Assembly: GCA_001970955.1 (NCBI GenBank)
Contig: MPUH01000474.1
Coordinates: 1-51,820 of the forward strand
Direction of reading: 5' to 3'
Length of the DNA: 51,820 nucleotides
Source of the DNA: Stentor coeruleus
Lineage: Eukaryota; Ciliophora; Heterotrichea; Heterotrichida; Stentoridae
The notes under the pieces are model-generated. The model ran no database searches. It was not told where the DNA came from and saw only the letters and a list, made by a program, of their open reading frames with translations. Position numbers and translations under genes: made by a program. The first letter of the stretch is position 1. Every line of letters begins with the position of its first letter. Shown piece after piece: positions 1 to 9,742 of this stretch.

Positions 1-209
1 TATCACCCACTTTAAACTTTCTCCCCTAAGATTATTAAAAAAATATTAAATTAACTTAAATGAAATACATTATAAAAGTATATAAGCAAACAATAATTCC
101 CATATATTATCATATCATCTAAAGTAAATAAAAACTAATTCTATAAAATCATCATATACTAAGCCCAATTTAATATTATAAAAAGATTTGCTATTTTTCT
201 AATAAATTC
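1..209. other. 3' flank of ABCG gene; window-edge 20-mer
   Basis: AT-rich, no coding signal. The first 20 bases (tatcacccactttaaacttt) recur exactly at 32888-32907, directly behind the nested-stem RNA candidate, so the window may begin just after a second copy of that element. The rest is the A/C-leaning 3' flank typical of minus-strand genes here. Confidence 0.5.
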
Positions 210-2006
210 CTATCTACGTTTATGATATTCTCCTGAAATTTTAAGGTTGATTACAGCAATAACCATCATGCCAAATGTAACAAGTAACAAGGCTCCTGCA
301 TTTTCCCAGACTTCTCCTTCAAAATTCAATAAATGTATAGGGTTATCAACTTCATCATTAAAATCGAAATCTGTAAATTGATTAATAATCAAAGCTCTAT
401 AAGTAAAGTTATAATTCGATATATAACGAACCCAATAAAAAGCTGAAGAAAATGAGTTGGTATTACTAAAAAAGCCCCCAAATGCTAATAAAGAGACCAT
501 CATAGCTGGGCCAATAACAACTGCAAGCTGAATACTTGATGTTAAAGATCCAACTAAATAACCTAAAGAATTTCCTGATATCTGAGACAAAAGGGAAATT
601 CCAAAAAATACAAAAAATTTCGAAGCATTGTATGTATTATATGGTATGGCAAAATACATAATCAAACTATAAATTATTGTGAAAATGATTTGGAATGGAA
701 TTTCACATATAACTTTAGTTAAAAAATAAGGAAATATACCATAAAGATCTTCTTTGTATTCAGTTAGAAAAACAGGTCTTTCTAGAGGAAATGTTAAAGC
801 TTCAGCTTGAGATGGGAAGGCAATATAATTGATTGAATTGAAAAATAAAGCCCCTGTAATACTTTGAATAGACTTCCTATCATGTCCTGAATTATTAAAA
901 ATCAAAGCTACTAAAGATGCCATGATGATAGCTTGGACAATTTTTATAGCACTAAGCATAGGTTGTCGTCTAACATTGAGTATTGATCTTTGGACTAAAA
1001 CTTTAAGTTCAGTGATGATTGAGGCTGAATGAAGTCCTTTTTTTATATCAATTTCTGTTAAGCCTTCAATTTGAGGAATCATATATTGTTCTAAGGTTTC
1101 TTTGTATTGACGTGAACAGATATCAAGAATTTCTCTTTCTGTTTTAGTCATATTATATCGATTTTCTATATGAAAAATCCTCATAAAATACTCAGGTGGG
1201 TTGATTTCATAAGGGCATTGATACCCTATATCAGAAAAGTATTTCACTGCATCTGAGGTCGGACCTTGATATAAAAAACTACCTTCACTCATTAGTATGA
1301 ACCTATCAAACATATTAAACATCTTTGAATTCGGTTGATGTATTGTAAAGATTATTGTCCTGCCTAATTGAGCTTGAGCTTTGAGAACTTCTATTAAATG
1401 CTGGGAAGTAAAACTATCAAGTCCTGATGTAGGCTCATCTAAAATTAAAACATTCGGATATGAAATTAACTCATTTCCGATACTGACTCTTTTTTTCTCT
1501 CCACCTGATAGACCTTTTCTCATTGTATTTCCAATCATATTATCAGCAACAGCAGAAAGTCTTAGATGATCTATTATTTCATTAACACGATCGTTTACTT
1601 GAGATTTTAAAAGATAAGGAACTTTTAGTCTGCAAGCAAATGTTAAGCTTTCTCTAACTGTTTGAGTTCCAAAAAGAAAATTTTCTTGAAGGACGTATTT
1701 TATATAGTGGTTGCTATGAAAAGTATGGATTTCGTTTTGGTTAAGGGTAACTTTTCCCGAAACTTTCACATGAGACTGGGAAAACAAACGGTTAGATAAA
1801 ATACTTAATAGCGATGTTTTACCAGAACCAGATGTCCCCATTATAGCAAGAATTTCACCAGAATTTGCATATCCAGAGACTCCTTTGAGGATAACAGTTT
1901 CTTTATCTTTCTGATTTACTGAATATTTTATATCCTTCCACTCTAGAAGGTAACTATCTTTCACAAAAAGCTGATCCTCTGAATTTTGGACATTATGGAC
2001 AGACAT
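210..2006 (-). CDS. ABCG-type half transporter
   Basis: ATP-driven half transporter of the ABCG (White) subfamily, expected to dimerise in a membrane and move lipids or hydrophobic compounds; the substrate cannot be told from sequence. 598 aa, single exon, nucleotide-binding domain first and membrane domain second, the ABCG order. Walker A GTSGSGKT lies near residues 57-64, Q-loop near 107, signature LSGGEKKR near 166-173, Walker B VLILDE near 186-191 and H-loop His near 223 (TIHQPN). All catalytic elements are intact. About six hydrophobic segments follow from about residue 345 to the C-terminus, with a short basic tail ending HKRR. Length is normal for an ABCG half transporter. The start lies after a TATAAA-like leader, and the stop is TAG. 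The next gene in this direction is over 1.5 kb away, beyond the tRNA-Lys locus. Confidence 0.95.
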   Translation of the reverse strand: MSVHNVQNSEDQLFVKDSYLLEWKDIKYSVNQKDKETVILKGVSGYANSGEILAIMGTSGSGKTSLLSILSNRLFSQSHVKVSGKVTLNQNEIHTFHSNHYIKYVLQENFLFGTQTVRESLTFACRLKVPYLLKSQVNDRVNEIIDHLRLSAVADNMIGNTMRKGLSGGEKKRVSIGNELISYPNVLILDEPTSGLDSFTSQHLIEVLKAQAQLGRTIIFTIHQPNSKMFNMFDRFILMSEGSFLYQGPTSDAVKYFSDIGYQCPYEINPPEYFMRIFHIENRYNMTKTEREILDICSRQYKETLEQYMIPQIEGLTEIDIKKGLHSASIITELKVLVQRSILNVRRQPMLSAIKIVQAIIMASLVALIFNNSGHDRKSIQSITGALFFNSINYIAFPSQAEALTFPLERPVFLTEYKEDLYGIFPYFLTKVICEIPFQIIFTIIYSLIMYFAIPYNTYNASKFFVFFGISLLSQISGNSLGYLVGSLTSSIQLAVVIGPAMMVSLLAFGGFFSNTNSFSSAFYWVRYISNYNFTYRALIINQFTDFDFNDEVDNPIHLLNFEGEVWENAGALLLVTFGMMVIAVINLKISGEYHKRR

Positions 2007-2463
2007 GTTTTATAAAATGTATGATTGAAATTACTTCAAGATGTTTATGTGAAATAATTATGGATTTTAAACTAAATTAGGTTTTATTTTACTAAGATTA
2101 TCTTAATTTTTAAATACTATATACTATTTTTTTAGTAAACTATCCCATAATGTATAACTTGATGAGATTTTTATTTTAAAAGCATTTATTGTATAAATCG
2201 ATTATTTTTTGATTGATAGTTAAAGTATATCACCCTTGAAAAGTAGTTTTATAAAATTAAACTTTTAATCTCTTCATATTCGATAGCAAATATTCATATA
2301 AAGCAACTGATTTAACTGAGTAATTCATAATTTTATCTTTAGCATTTAAATTGAATATATCATCTTTTAAAACAAATAATAAAACCTTAATAAAGAAATA
2401 TTATTTCTCAAGAGTATTAAAACTAATTTTTCTGCATATAAAATAATTTTATTTAACTCAAAA
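2007..2463. other. Intergenic, AT-rich
   Basis: No ORF of note. It holds the 5' flank of the ABCG gene. Positions 2396-2411 carry a 16-base stretch almost identical to 2757-2772, upstream of the intact tRNA-Lys, which suggests that the tRNA and its 5' flank were duplicated together. Confidence 0.5.
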
Positions 2464-2536
2464 GCCAATCTAGCTCAGATGGTAGAACACAAAGTATTTG
2501 CCCTTATGGTCATAAGTTCGAGCCCAACGATAGGTG
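2464..2536 (+). pseudogene. Decayed tRNA-Lys copy
   Basis: This 73-nt stretch aligns without gaps to the intact tRNA-Lys(TTT) 370 bp downstream. The D-arm region and most of the T-loop/B-box (GTTCGAGCCC) are preserved. About 17 positions differ, roughly 10 of them G to A. The acceptor, anticodon and T stems are disrupted, so a cloverleaf does not form. A pseudogene is the best call; a divergent functional tRNA is unlikely because several stems fail together. Confidence 0.8.
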
Positions 2537-2833
2537 CTTATTATTCTTATTTTTATAATTTTTTATCATATATTATCATTTTCTAAACTAATATATTTAA
2601 TATTAACTACTAATAATCTATTTTCATATAAATTTCATTAACCTTTAATCAATCCTGATCATCATACTATTTTTCTAAGAAATTCAAATTGTCTAATTAT
2701 TTATACTTTAAAATAAATATCAAATGTTAATAGTTTAATCAGCATTTTTTTAGAAAAATATTATTTCTCAGGCAAATGTTTATTAGTTTTATAGTTTTAC
2801 TATTTATATGAAATTATTACATTAAAATTAGAA

Positions 2834-2906
2834 GCCCGTCTAGCTCAGATGGTAGAGCGCAAGGCTTTTAACCTTGTGGTCGTGGGTTCGAGCCCCACGG
2901 TGGGCG
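2834..2906 (+). tRNA. tRNA-Lys (anticodon TTT)
   Basis: Complete cloverleaf. Acceptor GCCCGTC pairs with GGTGGGC, allowing G-T pairs. The D arm reads TAGCTCAGATGGTAGAGC. The anticodon stem CAAGG/CCTTG encloses loop CTTTTAA, giving anticodon TTT. The T arm reads CGTGGGTTCGAGCCCCACG. No intron and no encoded CCA. A short T run (cttttta) follows, as expected for a Pol III terminator. It reads AAA/AAG lysine codons. Confidence 0.97.
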
Positions 2907-3534
2907 CTTTTTATGATTTTTATTCTACTCTTTTTATTATTTTTATTATTTATTATCGCATTTAGAATACTGAAAAAGTTGTGTTTTAGTAGCTGTTGTT
3001 GGCAAATTATTTTGGTTTTGTATTAAAAATTAGTTATTTAAAATATATTTACTTAAATTTGGATAGGATAAATAATTTTGATAGCCTAAAACCAAAAGAT
3101 TTATAAATCAAACTTTGTTATAATTATAAATAATTTTTACTGAACAAAGATAAGTTTATCATTATGAAAATCAATTTAGGTTAAGTTTTGCCTTTAAAAA
3201 TAAAATTAAAAAAAATAACTGTTGTTTTTATCAAAAATATCCTCAACAGTAATCTTATCTTTAGTTTTAAAAAATCCTGTTATTTATAATAGTTTCCTAT
3301 CTAAATAAACTTAAAATAAAGTTCAAATTTAAAATTCTGATTTTTATACTTTTTATTCTCTATAATACAAACTATTAATACCTGAATCCTACTGTTTATT
3401 TTAAATACCCAATAAAAAATCTAAAAATCCACAAAATAAAAAATCAGTATATCTTATCTATTCCACAATAAACATATATCCTAAGTTCTTTAATCATCTA
3501 AAAATCCTATTTAAGCCATAAAATTCTTATAAAA
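2907..3534. other. Intergenic between tRNA-Lys and coiled-coil gene
   Basis: About 630 bp of AT-rich DNA without coding signal. The half next to the minus-strand coiled-coil gene is A/C-leaning on the + strand, as for other 3' flanks. Confidence 0.5.
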
Positions 3535-5409
3535 TTATTCTAGTCCTTCACTAAGTCTTGAGCTAAGCCAATCAAGTTTTTCAATAAGTGGTTGTCTTTT
3601 TTGTTCGAATTTCCTTTTTTCTTCAAGTAGTTTATTTTGTTTAATTTTAATTTTCGTTTCTTTCTCTTCAAGTTTTTTCATATGATCTCTCCATTCTTGT
3701 TTTTCTCTTTCCAACTGATCCTGCTGTTTAAAAAGTTCCATTTTCTTTTTCCTATACTCAAAAATCTCTTTTTGTAAAACAGGAATCATTTCTTCACCTT
3801 GAGGAACCCTCTTCCAAAGTTCCTGAAGTTTTTTTTCATCTTTTTCAAGTTCTTCTTCTCTTTCTAACAAAAGCTGTTCTTTAACTCTTAACTGTCTACT
3901 CATTGGGGTTTCCAATTTTGGGGATTCAGGAATTCCTGGGCTTCTTCTTGAAGGAGGATTTTTAAAATCTGACATGTTTAGTTTTGGTGTTGTAATTTCA
4001 AGTTTTTTCAATGGACTTACTCTGATTGCTGATGGTAAAGGATGATGAGGAAGTTTTTTTATTCCTTTTAATGATGTATCTGAACTACTTGACATAAAAG
4101 AATTTTTCATTTTTGGGGATTCTGGGATACTTTCGTTTTGTTTGTCAAATTTGTTGATTTGGTTTCTTAATGCGCTTGAGGTTCTTTCAGTTTTCTGCAT
4201 TGCTAGAAGGGATTTTAGATTCATTATGTTGTTTTTGACACGGTTTGCATTCATTTGATAGGATTCGATACTTTGTTGGTGACGACTTGTCCTGTAGTCA
4301 TGCTCTAGGTCTTTGAGTTGTTTTTCAAGCTGGGCTATTTCGTCTTCGATTTTCTCTGGGGAACGAACTGATTCTTTTTGGATTTCATTCACTTTTGAAT
4401 TTTGTGGGAGATCTATTTTGCAGTCTTCAATAAACTGCAATGTCGAGTTAATACATTCAACTTTTTCATTAAACATGACTTTTTCATTATACTTCAACAC
4501 ATCAAAATCTTCTAAATCCTCCTCAAGTTTCGCTTTCTGTTTAACTGACTCCAAAGTTTTCTCAGTAATATTCTTCGAAATCCTCGCTAAATCCTGCTCC
4601 CTACTAGTAAGTTGTTTTAATTGATCTTGATAATAAGATTTTTTAATATTCGCCATCATGATCTGCCAGTCCAATTCCTTAAGTTTCGCATCTTCCTCCA
4701 CTTTATACTTATTAAACAGTTTTCCTTCCATATCAGCAACAAACCTAATTTTTTTATCCTCTTTCCCTTCTTTTTTCCTAATAAACGTCAAATCAAATGT
4801 CATTTCCTCATATCTCTGTCTAGTACTTTCCTCAATTTCCTTAAAAAACTCCCAAAAAAACTCCTTCTTCTTATCCTCCTTTTCTACTTTATTCTCCAAA
4901 CTCTGATTAAACTTCTTAAATTCTTGAAAAATCTGATCTTTATTAATAAACGGCGAGTCTCTTTGTCTAACTTTCAATTCAAGGTTCAATTTACCAAAGG
5001 ACACAAACCCTGAGCATAGAAAATCGCTTTCCACTTTTTTTATAAATTTTTCCAAATCATCTTTGAACTGATACAATTCACTAAGCCTGCATTCAATTGA
5101 ATATATTAAAGGTTTATTTGAATCAACCATAACTAAACTTGTTGATTTTTCAGTAAGAGATCTGTTCTTTTTTGGGTTTCTTATTGATGGTAATGATGAA
5201 TAAATGTCTTCAATTTTCATAGAAAGTCTTTCAATGTGTAACTGGGCTGATTCAAGGTCTGAGAAAGGATCAGGTTGTGAATATTGAGAATTTGGCATAT
5301 CGAATGGGTTAGAATATCGACCAGAATATGAATCAAGAAAGCCACTTACTCGATTAGGTAGGTCAAATGATATGGAATCATCTTGGGGTGGTCTTGGGAA
5401 CTTAGACAT
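3535..5409 (-). CDS. Coiled-coil protein, function unknown
   Basis: A 624-aa, highly charged protein with long heptad-like E/K/Q-rich stretches (roughly residues 180-400 and 500-620). Between them is a Ser/Pro-rich linker with repeated SPK/SPE/SPLK sites (ESPKMK, VSPLKK, ESPKLE), which look like proline-directed kinase targets. The first 60 residues are polar. No catalytic motif and no membrane segment. I chose the ATG at 5409 (MSKFPRPPQDD) because it follows the usual short TATAAAA leader. An in-frame ATG at 5514 would add 35 residues that look like translated flank. Such proteins in ciliates are often cortical or ciliary scaffolds, but that is inference only. Stop TAA; no intron seen. Confidence 0.85.
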   Translation of the reverse strand: MSKFPRPPQDDSISFDLPNRVSGFLDSYSGRYSNPFDMPNSQYSQPDPFSDLESAQLHIERLSMKIEDIYSSLPSIRNPKKNRSLTEKSTSLVMVDSNKPLIYSIECRLSELYQFKDDLEKFIKKVESDFLCSGFVSFGKLNLELKVRQRDSPFINKDQIFQEFKKFNQSLENKVEKEDKKKEFFWEFFKEIEESTRQRYEEMTFDLTFIRKKEGKEDKKIRFVADMEGKLFNKYKVEEDAKLKELDWQIMMANIKKSYYQDQLKQLTSREQDLARISKNITEKTLESVKQKAKLEEDLEDFDVLKYNEKVMFNEKVECINSTLQFIEDCKIDLPQNSKVNEIQKESVRSPEKIEDEIAQLEKQLKDLEHDYRTSRHQQSIESYQMNANRVKNNIMNLKSLLAMQKTERTSSALRNQINKFDKQNESIPESPKMKNSFMSSSSDTSLKGIKKLPHHPLPSAIRVSPLKKLEITTPKLNMSDFKNPPSRRSPGIPESPKLETPMSRQLRVKEQLLLEREEELEKDEKKLQELWKRVPQGEEMIPVLQKEIFEYRKKKMELFKQQDQLEREKQEWRDHMKKLEEKETKIKIKQNKLLEEKRKFEQKRQPLIEKLDWLSSRLSEGLE

Positions 5410-6566
5410 TTTTATATGCTTAGAAGTTTTTTTGATAAGAATGGTATTAGAAGGTTTGCAGAAAAGTGGAAAATTGATGAGGGGGTTTTGATTGAGGAGA
5501 TGATTTTGATGCAAAATAGATTTTTGGGTTTTGAGATGTTAGTAAGTTGAGAATTTGAATTTGGGTGAGATGGAATTTGTGGTGAGGAGGTTTCGGTTAG
5601 GGATGATTAAGGTTTTTGGGGTTTTTATGCCTTTTTTTAGGGATTTGATATAAAGTTTTAGATTTTTATGCTTAGTAGGGCTAGTTATTATGGTGTAGCA
5701 ATGGTAAAAATAAATATATTGTCTGGTGAAGGAATAATTAATCATGATAGTATGCATTAAAAAGTAGTAATATATAAAGTAATATGAAATCAAAAATTAA
5801 TATTTGCTATAATATATGCTAATAAGGTATAAGTATATATTTATTTATTAAAGTTCAGATATTAGTGATTTTATAAACGTTATTTTCGAAAATAATACTT
5901 AGAAAATTAACTATTGAAATATTGCAAAATTTTGTAATTAATAAATATAGTTTATGTTTTGATTTTTAATATATATAATAATAAATCTTGGTATTTTTCC
6001 CATTNATTTTGTAATTAATAAATATAGTTTATGTTTTGATTTTTAATATATATAATAATAAATCTTGGTATTTTTCCCATTTAAGTATTTTGTTATGTTT
6101 AAGGATATAGCAAACTTCTTTTTGATGTATATGTGAGTTATTAACTATAAAAAATTATGTTATTATGTAAATAAGATCCATTTCAGTTTATTAGCTAAAT
6201 AAAGTCTTACTATTTTTTTTTATATTTTTCCAAACTAGTCATTCAACAAGTGCAACCAACAAACCCAAATCACTTTCTCATCTTATCATAAAACCCAGAA
6301 ATTCCATATCCAAGCACATTTATTAAAATTTCTTATCCACCAACCTCCACTCAAAACATATTATACTTTATATCATCCATAAACCTCAAAACTTCTACAT
6401 ATCCTGCCAAACTTCTTTCCAAAATCTCAACACCTAACACCGATTACAATTTCCTCTCTTCACCTATTCATAAACAACACCTTAACACCCACAATTTTTT
6501 TAACCCACTAAAAACACTATAAAAAAACCTAAAAAAACTCGCAAAATCGCTCTTTACACAACATTA
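5410..6566. other. Intergenic with an N-joined duplication
   Basis: Composition switches from G/T-rich (5' flank of the coiled-coil gene) to strongly A/C-rich (3' flank of the next minus gene). At 6421-6480 I count about 20 C and 1 G on the + strand. An 84-codon open frame at 5539-5793 (-) is low-complexity flank, not a gene. A single N at 6005 sits between two identical 76-bp copies. Confidence 0.5.
5929..6081. repeat. 76-bp duplication around a single N
   Basis: 5929-6004 and 6006-6081 are identical, separated by one N at 6005. This looks like two contig ends with an unmerged overlap rather than a biological tandem repeat. Confidence 0.85.
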
Positions 6567-7091
6567 TTAATTAAAAATTCTAGGCTTACTAGGTGAAAAA
6601 GAATTCTTCGGTGTGTTAAAATTCATACTTTCTGGGTGAACAAAAGCAGGATTTGGTAGCCAATTATGATAGCATTCTTCATCCATCTCTCTGATCATAA
6701 TACAAACAATCTCAGCTTGTTCTTCTCTATACCCAGAAAAATCACTTGTAATCTCTGAAGAATTCGAATGATGTAAGAAACTATTTTGGAATACCTTATC
6801 AGAAAACTCTATAGGTGAGCTTTTTCTATTGAATAATATACTTTGGCGGCTAGAAAAATTTATACAAGAGTTTATTCGTGGGGTCTCTGGTTCTGTTATG
6901 ATTTTATTTATCATAGATTTTTGTCTTGGTTTAGGGAGTTCTGATTTCTTAAAGGTATGAAAGCAAGTATCAGTTTTTAAAGCTGATATTGTTGACCGGG
7001 ATGAACATGTGCTTAAACGATTGTCTAGATATTCTGAATCATCTGTATCACATGTGTTACCATTATCGCTAAGTTGACGTACAGCGTACAT
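6567..7091 (-). CDS. Unknown Ser-rich protein, 174 aa
   Basis: I do not recognise this protein. It is polar and Ser/Asn-rich, with no membrane segment or signal peptide. It has TP/SP sites (EPETPR, NTPKNS, FSPSKP). A more ordered stretch near residues 120-145 (REEQAEIVCIMIREMDEECY) could form an amphipathic helix. The ATG at 7091 follows an AT-rich leader typical of this window, and the stop is TAA. Coding is supported by codon texture changing sharply to flank composition on both sides. It may be a regulatory or cytoskeleton-associated protein, but nothing decides this. Confidence 0.7.
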   Translation of the reverse strand: MYAVRQLSDNGNTCDTDDSEYLDNRLSTCSSRSTISALKTDTCFHTFKKSELPKPRQKSMINKIITEPETPRINSCINFSSRQSILFNRKSSPIEFSDKVFQNSFLHHSNSSEITSDFSGYREEQAEIVCIMIREMDEECYHNWLPNPAFVHPESMNFNTPKNSFSPSKPRIFN

Positions 7092-7918
7092 TTATCGATA
7101 TTATTATATATTTTGCATTGTATTAAGAATTTGAATTGCAATTGAAAGGAATATTGGAATTTTAAAGAAAGTCGATGGGTTTGGGTTTTTGAGATGCAGA
7201 TGGGGTTTTGGATTGGAAGAACTTGTGATTTGAAATGGATTTGGCTTGGTTTTGATATGAAGTTTGCGGTTTTTGTAAGAAAAATTGTAAAGGGAGGCTT
7301 ATGGGTTTTTTTTTGAGATTATGCAGAGTGGAGGGGTTTTTTAAGATTGTGTGGATGTATAGGATTTTATGGTGTTGAATTAATGTGTAGGAGTCTGTTA
7401 ATTTTAGAGAATATATTTTTATGTAATTATTAGATATTATTGATGCTTATGATAATTAGTTTTAGCTTTAGTAAGATGATTTTAGTAGTTGGTGTTTCGA
7501 AATATTGTATAGAGTTTGTGATAAAATTTAATATACATCACATCATTATATAAAATTCATCACTAATTTGTATATGAGCTTTTTAACAATTCTATTATAA
7601 TAATCCAATATTTTATTATATATTATTACCAAACATAACAACTACCATATCATAAATAAAACACATACAATTCTCATACAAAAAAATTGATTTTTTTAGA
7701 CTATACAATTAGTTCTTATTTACAAAAGAATATTATAAACCGATACAAGTGTTTTTTTTTTCCACAAAAATTTCTTTAGTAATCTAAAATCTAATCCTCA
7801 ATCTATTAACTTATCACAAATATACTCATCTAGCAAACACATAGAAAAGGTAATTAATAATCCATATTTATTATAATCACATCGATATCTGACATAGGAT
7901 AGACAATAATGTGTGTAC
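7092..7918. other. Intergenic between two minus-strand genes
   Basis: G/T-rich on the + strand next to the 174-aa gene (its 5' flank; 7141-7200 has about 18 G and 2 C), then A/C-rich towards the CCT-like gene (its 3' flank). No ORF, RNA or repeat seen. Confidence 0.5.
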
Positions 7919-8332
7919 TTAAACTAATAATTCTGACTTTTTGGCAAATTTCCCATTGACCCTGAGTTTATTTTTCGCAGCTTTGCTCCTTCCTTTATAT
8001 TCCCTCGTTATCGCTACCTGTTTTCTATGCTTTTTAAGTTTAAGCTTGTATTTGTTAATCTTCATCCTCCTCATCAATGCTGAATAAGCACCAATTTTCG
8101 GTTTATCCTCTATTTTCTCTTCAATAATCTTACTTTCCTGAGGATTTCCTAAGTTTTCCTCCAAATCCTCAATGAATTTTTCAAGCTGGGCATTCTTTCG
8201 CTTCTGGAATATAAGCTCTTTAGTCAAACTAAGCCTTTTTTCCCTCTCCTGCATTATGATCATAGTAACTTTCTGTACATCTAAAACCTCTTCAGGCCTT
8301 ACGATCTCAGGCAATCCCATTACTTGTATCAT
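7919..8332 (-). CDS. CCT-motif-like protein, 137 aa
   Basis: The C-terminal half carries a basic stretch (RRMKINKYKLKLKKHRKQ, then REYKGRSKAAKNKLRVNGKF). It resembles the CCT motif of plant CONSTANS/TOC1-type regulators, which has an R-x-K-rich helix followed by RPRVxGRF. The N-terminal part is a predicted charged helix. CCT domains act in nuclear protein-protein or DNA interaction, so a nuclear regulator is plausible. The frame is open further upstream to about 8380 but has no ATG there. The ATG at 8332 (MIQVMGLPE) follows a CATAAT leader like other starts here and is preferred; MGLPE is a second choice. Stop TAA. The match is by eye and the N-terminus is unassigned. Confidence 0.65.
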   Translation of the reverse strand: MIQVMGLPEIVRPEEVLDVQKVTMIIMQEREKRLSLTKELIFQKRKNAQLEKFIEDLEENLGNPQESKIIEEKIEDKPKIGAYSALMRRMKINKYKLKLKKHRKQVAITREYKGRSKAAKNKLRVNGKFAKKSELLV

Positions 8333-8431
8333 ATTATGCGTCACTAATTTAAATGGTTTAAATTTGCCTCTAAAACCCAAAAAAAAATGAGGATTTTCCT
8401 AAATCTTAACCCAAACCGTATAAGCTTATGT

Positions 8432-8666
8432 TTAGGGTATTAAAATAGTATCAAAGATGCTTGAGATAACAGTTAGTGTTTTTATCATTTCATCATTTTT
8501 TGATGAAGTATTCAATAAAGTATTCCAGGTTTCTGTATAGGATGAGAAGGTTGTGAGGGTTCCAAAAGAATTTTGAAGATTAGAAAATTGACGATCAGCC
8601 TTATTTAAGCGATTTGTTCCTCTTAACTTTTTTCGAGGTATTAAACCATATATTTGTAATACCCAT
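8432..8666 (-). pseudogene. Small ORF with apparent 1-nt frameshift
   Basis: From the ATG at 8666 the frame reads MGITNIWFNTSKK and then hits a stop. A different frame, open from 8665 to TAA at 8432, carries protein-like sequence (NKADRQFSNLQNSFGTLTTF and onward, ending DTILIP). The two frames meet at an A6 run near 8629-8634, so one base too many there would explain the break. That could be an assembly homopolymer error or a real frameshift; a 15-nt intron cannot change frame. If intact it would be a protein of roughly 80 aa of unknown function. It lies 100 bp upstream of the CCT-like gene on the same strand. Confidence 0.4.
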
Positions 8667-9742
8667 TAAAGTAAGATGAAATAATTTTGCTTTTGATAGT
8701 ATTTTAGGAAATTTTTTTAAGGGTTTTAAATCAGATGAGAAAGGATGAGAGATGCTTGATGATTTTATTGTAGGTTTTTAGGTTTTTTGGGTAGATTTTT
8801 TAGAGGAAGATTTTGGTATTTTAAGTGTTTAAGGAATTTGTTAGAAATAAATGTAGTGAATGGTAAAATATGATATAGGATTGGGAACTTTATGTTTTTT
8901 ATATGCTTGAATGAATGGCTTTATGTTTAAAGCAAAAGGGTGAAATATGCTTGTGGGTTAGACAAAATTTATTAAAGCGATATAGATGTTTGTGTGAAAA
9001 TAAATGGTAAAAGAGCTTGTTTTTAATAGAAATATAATATTACTTGATTAAAAGAATCAGGTTTGTAAGCTTGAGGTTTATAAATTTTTCAACAGATGTT
9101 TATGGCAAAAAAACTAGCTGGCATTTCCTAGTTTCTTATCTATAAAATATTATTTTTAAGTATAATTAAAAGGAATTTCCTAGAATATCAGATTTTTATC
9201 CAGTTAGGCTAATATAAAAATACATAGTATATCCTTAAACCAAAAGCAAAATATCATAGACTAGCTAAATTTCATAACATAAACCTTTAAGCATTTTCTC
9301 AGGATAAATTACATCAACATCGATAAGGATAAAGTTTTTCTAGTCAAATTTCTTATATTAAACAGCTTATTCCTATTGAAAAAACTCTTCAATTATATAT
9401 ATTTTTTATAGCAATTTCAGTAATAAAAACCTTCAATTTTTTAGCTTAATCAAGATACCATTTCAATTTCAAAACACAAAGTTCTAAAGCCAAATCTAAT
9501 AAACAAAAAGACTTTTCCTATAGAACAAAACCTATCATAAAAGAAATTTTTAGAATAAAAGTTATTGAATAACTATAGTTTAATCAACATCATTTAAAAG
9601 CAACAAGACGAGATTAGATATCCATACCAAAGATTTGAAAATAATCATATACATTAATCTTTAAAAAATAGGTAATATAGGTCAATACAATTGCTTTGAG
9701 CACAAAAGTAAACCATTTACGCTGGTGAATAAATATAATAAT
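8667..9742. other. Intergenic, divergent promoter region
   Basis: About 1.1 kb between a minus-strand and a plus-strand gene. It is G/T-rich on the left and A/C-richer from about 9200 on the right, so both sides fit 5' flanks of their own gene. No ORF, tRNA or repeat recognised. Confidence 0.5.

Noticed and set aside
2221..2260. tatatcacccttgaaaag as another copy of the 20-mer repeat
   Set aside because: Only about 8 bases match; no stem structure lies next to it.
5539..5793. 84-codon open frame on the minus strand
   Set aside because: Low-complexity Tyr/Ile-rich then Lys-rich text in a 5' flank; it overlaps the coiled-coil gene's leader and has no domain.
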